The translations under genes were made by a program, and so were the position numbers. Shown here in pieces: positions 62,439 through 64,000 of a stretch of DNA of 64,000 nucleotides; positions within the stretch are counted from its first letter, which is position 1, and each line of letters opens with the position of its first letter. The DNA is from Marinirhabdus sp963799365. GTDB lineage: Bacteria > Bacteroidota > Bacteroidia > Flavobacteriales > Flavobacteriaceae. Where the stretch lies: assembly GCA_963799365.1 (NCBI GenBank), contig CAWCWV010000008.1, positions 296,440-360,439 of the forward strand, given 5' to 3'. Under the pieces are notes generated by a model. That model was not told where the DNA came from and did no database searches. It worked only from the letters and a program-made list of their open reading frames with translations.

Positions 62439-62464
62439 AACCGCCACGGTTAACCGTGGCGGTT
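62439..62464. terminator. Perfect 26-bp palindrome after the integrase gene
   Basis: AACCGCCACGGTT and its exact complement form 13 uninterrupted pairs. It lies 14 bases past the integrase stop codon, so termination is likely, although no long T-run follows. Its right 17 bases are identical to the terminator at 48069-48085. Confidence 0.6.
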
Positions 62465-62477
62465 GATTCACGGTTCT

Positions 62478-63776
62478 TTACGTCAAGTAGCTGGAATAAT
62501 CGGCTGGAAGGGCGGCATCTATATCCCGTAGGTATTTCTCCAGCGCCTGCATGCTGGAATGGCCCGTAATGAGCATAATTCTACTCTTTACTTCAAAGGG
62601 GGTTCCGTTCTTAATCATTTCGCGGTATAGGCGTGTAATGAAGGTATGCCTAAATGAATACATCCCATATTCTTTCCCTAATTTAAAATGTTTCTTCACT
62701 ACCACATTGAAACGTTTGGTAAAATAATCACGGCGGTTAACAGGGATCGCATCCCACACTCCTCCAATGCCATCGGGAGTGAACAAAATATGTTCGGGAT
62801 CCATGCCTGAGAGATCTGGAATGGATTTGAGCATGATATCGGGGATGATTTTTATTTTTACAGGTTTGTTCTTGGCGCGCACATACAATCGTTTTTCGTT
62901 TAGGTCCACATCCTTAATGTGCAAACGGCACACCTCCACCGGGCGCAAAAAGTTAAACGAAATAAACTGGATAAACAGTAATAAAACGGGGTCGGTTTTT
63001 TCGAGGTAGTCATATATTTCTACCTGCTTCGCATCTGAATAGGTTTTATGGCGCTCGGGACGGGTGGGTAATTTATTGATGGACTGAATAAAATTGATGG
63101 GAATGATCTCATTGTCCACCAAGGTCTGGAAGATGCTGCTCAGCTCCACACGCGTATTGTTTCTAGTTCGTGCACTGGAACGCTCCAAAACCTCATTTAA
63201 GAAGCCCACAACGTGTTTCTTGGTTACTTCCTCTATACTTACCTTCGTGCCCACGTTCTTTTCCAGATACCGCTCCAATTGCTTCACCTTGTTTCGGTAA
63301 TTGACAATGGTAGATTGCGCCACTACATTTTTTTTGATGTCCAATGCTTTTTCAAAGGCCTCCCCAACGGGCATGCCTTTTTTCTTGGGTTTCGGTTTGG
63401 GTGTTGGAACAACGGTTTCGGCTGGCGTATTCCTAACGGTATGCACCTTCGGGCTGGATTCTGGATGCTGGTTAGGGGTATAGGGATTGTACCCTTTTTT
63501 CAGGAAATCGGTCAAACTACGTCTCAACATGGTAAGCACCTCTAACCGCTCCCCTTTTGTGGAATAGCTATTGGCATTGCCATAGACGGATGCCTGGCGT
63601 TCCAATTTTCCAGTCTCGGGATTTCGAAATGAAAAATAGACGTACCATCTTTTGGAGAGATCGCCTTTGGCATCGTAGATTTTTGGTTGTGAAAATTGTT
63701 TCTTTTTTTTCAAATCGTATTCTAAAACGTATTCCAAATCGTATTCAAAGGTAAGAAAATTCGACAATGAGGACAT
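62478..63776 (-). CDS. Tyrosine recombinase, island integrase
   Basis: 432 residues: an N-terminal arm domain (to about 110), a SAM-like core-binding domain (about 145-240) and a catalytic domain. Visible catalytic motifs are RPVEVCRL (Arg), SFRHTFITRLY (HxxR-like), TGHSS (His) and the Tyr in ALEKYLRDID near residue 415. The gene lies beside the tRNA-Met attachment site, and its first codons contain three iterons. It should integrate and excise the island. Confidence 0.95.
   Translation of the reverse strand: MSSLSNFLTFEYDLEYVLEYDLKKKKQFSQPKIYDAKGDLSKRWYVYFSFRNPETGKLERQASVYGNANSYSTKGERLEVLTMLRRSLTDFLKKGYNPYTPNQHPESSPKVHTVRNTPAETVVPTPKPKPKKKGMPVGEAFEKALDIKKNVVAQSTIVNYRNKVKQLERYLEKNVGTKVSIEEVTKKHVVGFLNEVLERSSARTRNNTRVELSSIFQTLVDNEIIPINFIQSINKLPTRPERHKTYSDAKQVEIYDYLEKTDPVLLLFIQFISFNFLRPVEVCRLHIKDVDLNEKRLYVRAKNKPVKIKIIPDIMLKSIPDLSGMDPEHILFTPDGIGGVWDAIPVNRRDYFTKRFNVVVKKHFKLGKEYGMYSFRHTFITRLYREMIKNGTPFEVKSRIMLITGHSSMQALEKYLRDIDAALPADYSSYLT
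63716..63751 (+). repeat. Right-end iterons within the integrase 5' end
   Basis: Units CGTATTCTAAAA, CGTATTCCAAAT and CGTATTCAAAGG follow without gap, in the same orientation as the left-end set at 41718. They lie in codons about 9-20 of the integrase gene, so protein coding and DNA binding overlap. Confidence 0.72.
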
Positions 63777-63808
63777 AAAAAAAGCGGTTTAGCTTTCGCT
63801 AAACCGCT
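63777..63808 (-). terminator. Terminator between tRNA region and integrase
   Basis: An 11-base-pair perfect stem (AGCGGTTTAGC with GCTAAACCGCT, loop TTTC) is followed on the minus strand by seven T. It would stop transcription coming from the tRNA side before the integrase gene. Confidence 0.85.
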
Positions 63809-63827
63809 CTGGTGTTGGATTTCTCCT

Positions 63828-63846
63828 TAGTAGCGGGAACTGGACT
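63828..63846 (-). repeat. Duplicated tRNA-Met 3' end
   Basis: TAGTAGCGGGAACTGGACT is identical to 63959-63977, which is the acceptor and T-stem of the real tRNA. The rest of the tRNA is missing here. Both copies are followed on the minus strand by a hairpin terminator. It may be the scar of an earlier integration. Confidence 0.8.
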
Positions 63847-63918
63847 TACTTCGATACGCAACTCCTGTGTCGTTGCAACTCAGCATAAACTTCTCGTCCA
63901 GTTCGTAAAGTCACTCCA

Positions 63919-63952
63919 TAAAAAAAGCCCTCACATTGCTATGAAGGCTTTT
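63919..63952 (-). terminator. Terminator of tRNA-Met
   Basis: An imperfect stem (AAGCCTTCAT with ATGTGAGGGCTT, loop AGCA) leads into seven T on the minus strand, ten bases after the tRNA 3' end. Confidence 0.7.
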
Positions 63953-63961
63953 CATTCCTAG

Positions 63962-64000
63962 TAGCGGGAACTGGACTCGAACCAGTGACCTTCGGGTTAT
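63962..64000 (-). tRNA. tRNA-Met(CAU), 3' part, cut by window edge
   Basis: Reading the minus strand: anticodon-loop end ATAA, stem CCCGA, variable AGGTC, T-arm ACTGG-TTCGAGT-CCAGT, acceptor TCCCGCT and discriminator A. CCA is not encoded. Only the last two anticodon bases (AT) are in the window. The matching fragment at 41628 reads CTCATAA, so the anticodon is CAU. It could be elongator Met or Ile2. Confidence 0.82.

Larger units (their letters stand above)
41628..64000. mobile_element. Genomic island integrated at tRNA-Met(CAU)
   Basis: The island runs from a tRNA fragment at 41628 to the intact tRNA at the right edge, about 22.4 kb. A tyrosine recombinase (62478-63776) lies next to the tRNA. 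Both ends hold three direct 12-bp iterons. Cargo includes type I restriction-modification, HipBST, Fic and RtcB genes. No conjugation or phage structural genes are seen, so it is probably mobilised by other elements or fixed. Parts of it may have arrived in separate events. Confidence 0.82.

Noticed and set aside
41628..64000. Prophage or conjugative element
   Set aside because: No capsid, tail, terminase, relaxase or type IV secretion genes are visible.

Overview
The window looks like chromosomal DNA of a marine-type Flavobacteriaceae bacterium (Bacteroidota). The evidence is an AT-rich sequence, promoters of the Bacteroidota type (-7 element TAnnTTTG), a type IX secretion sorting tail, many short lipoproteins with the SC(K/E) lipobox, GSCFA, DUF6252, DUF302 and FUSC proteins, a CarboxypepD_reg/TonB-type outer-membrane barrel, and flavobacterial versions of alaS, der and era. 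No 16S rRNA is present, so no genus is given.

Layout. 1-1653: end of a T9SS-sorted surface protein, then apbE and a small conserved protein. 1911-9973: a two-component system (LuxR-type response regulator, TPR histidine kinase) and the genes it probably controls. Five promoters here share a 24-bp operator-like motif at a fixed distance from the -7 element. They precede the regulator, the kinase, a beta-propeller protein, a DUF6252 lipoprotein, and a tiny membrane-peptide locus that has no obvious annotated gene. 9984-41500: core genome. It holds GSCFA, alaS, M23 peptidase, a MerR-LemA-TPM-TPM cluster, an outer-membrane barrel, der, era, a Na+/H+ antiporter, two FAD oxidoreductases, FUSC, SemiSWEET/DUF421, TauE/SafE and an ABC exporter. 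Heptamer arrays and a 147-bp tandem duplication with strong palindromes lie between these genes.

41628-64000+: a genomic island of about 22.4 kb inserted in a tRNA-Met(CAU) gene. The 3' part of the intact tRNA lies at the right edge on the minus strand. A matching tRNA fragment lies at the left end. A tyrosine recombinase sits next to the tRNA. Each end carries three 12-bp direct iterons, which look like arm-type integrase sites. Cargo: a large membrane protein with a possible PIN-like domain, two small genes followed by cassette-like hairpin repeats, a Fic enzyme, a TPR protein, RtcB with a divergent WYL regulator, a type I restriction-modification locus (hsdM, hsdS, hsdR) carrying three extra proteins with PD-(D/E)xK-like motifs, a small zinc-finger gene pair with a decamer array, and a three-gene HipB-HipS-HipT toxin-antitoxin module with three operators spaced 40 bp apart.

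The two strongest leads are the five-promoter regulon, including its hidden small gene, and the island: its ends, its accessory nuclease-like genes, and the hsdS tail duplicated on both sides of one of them. All domain calls are from reading the translations. No database search was run.
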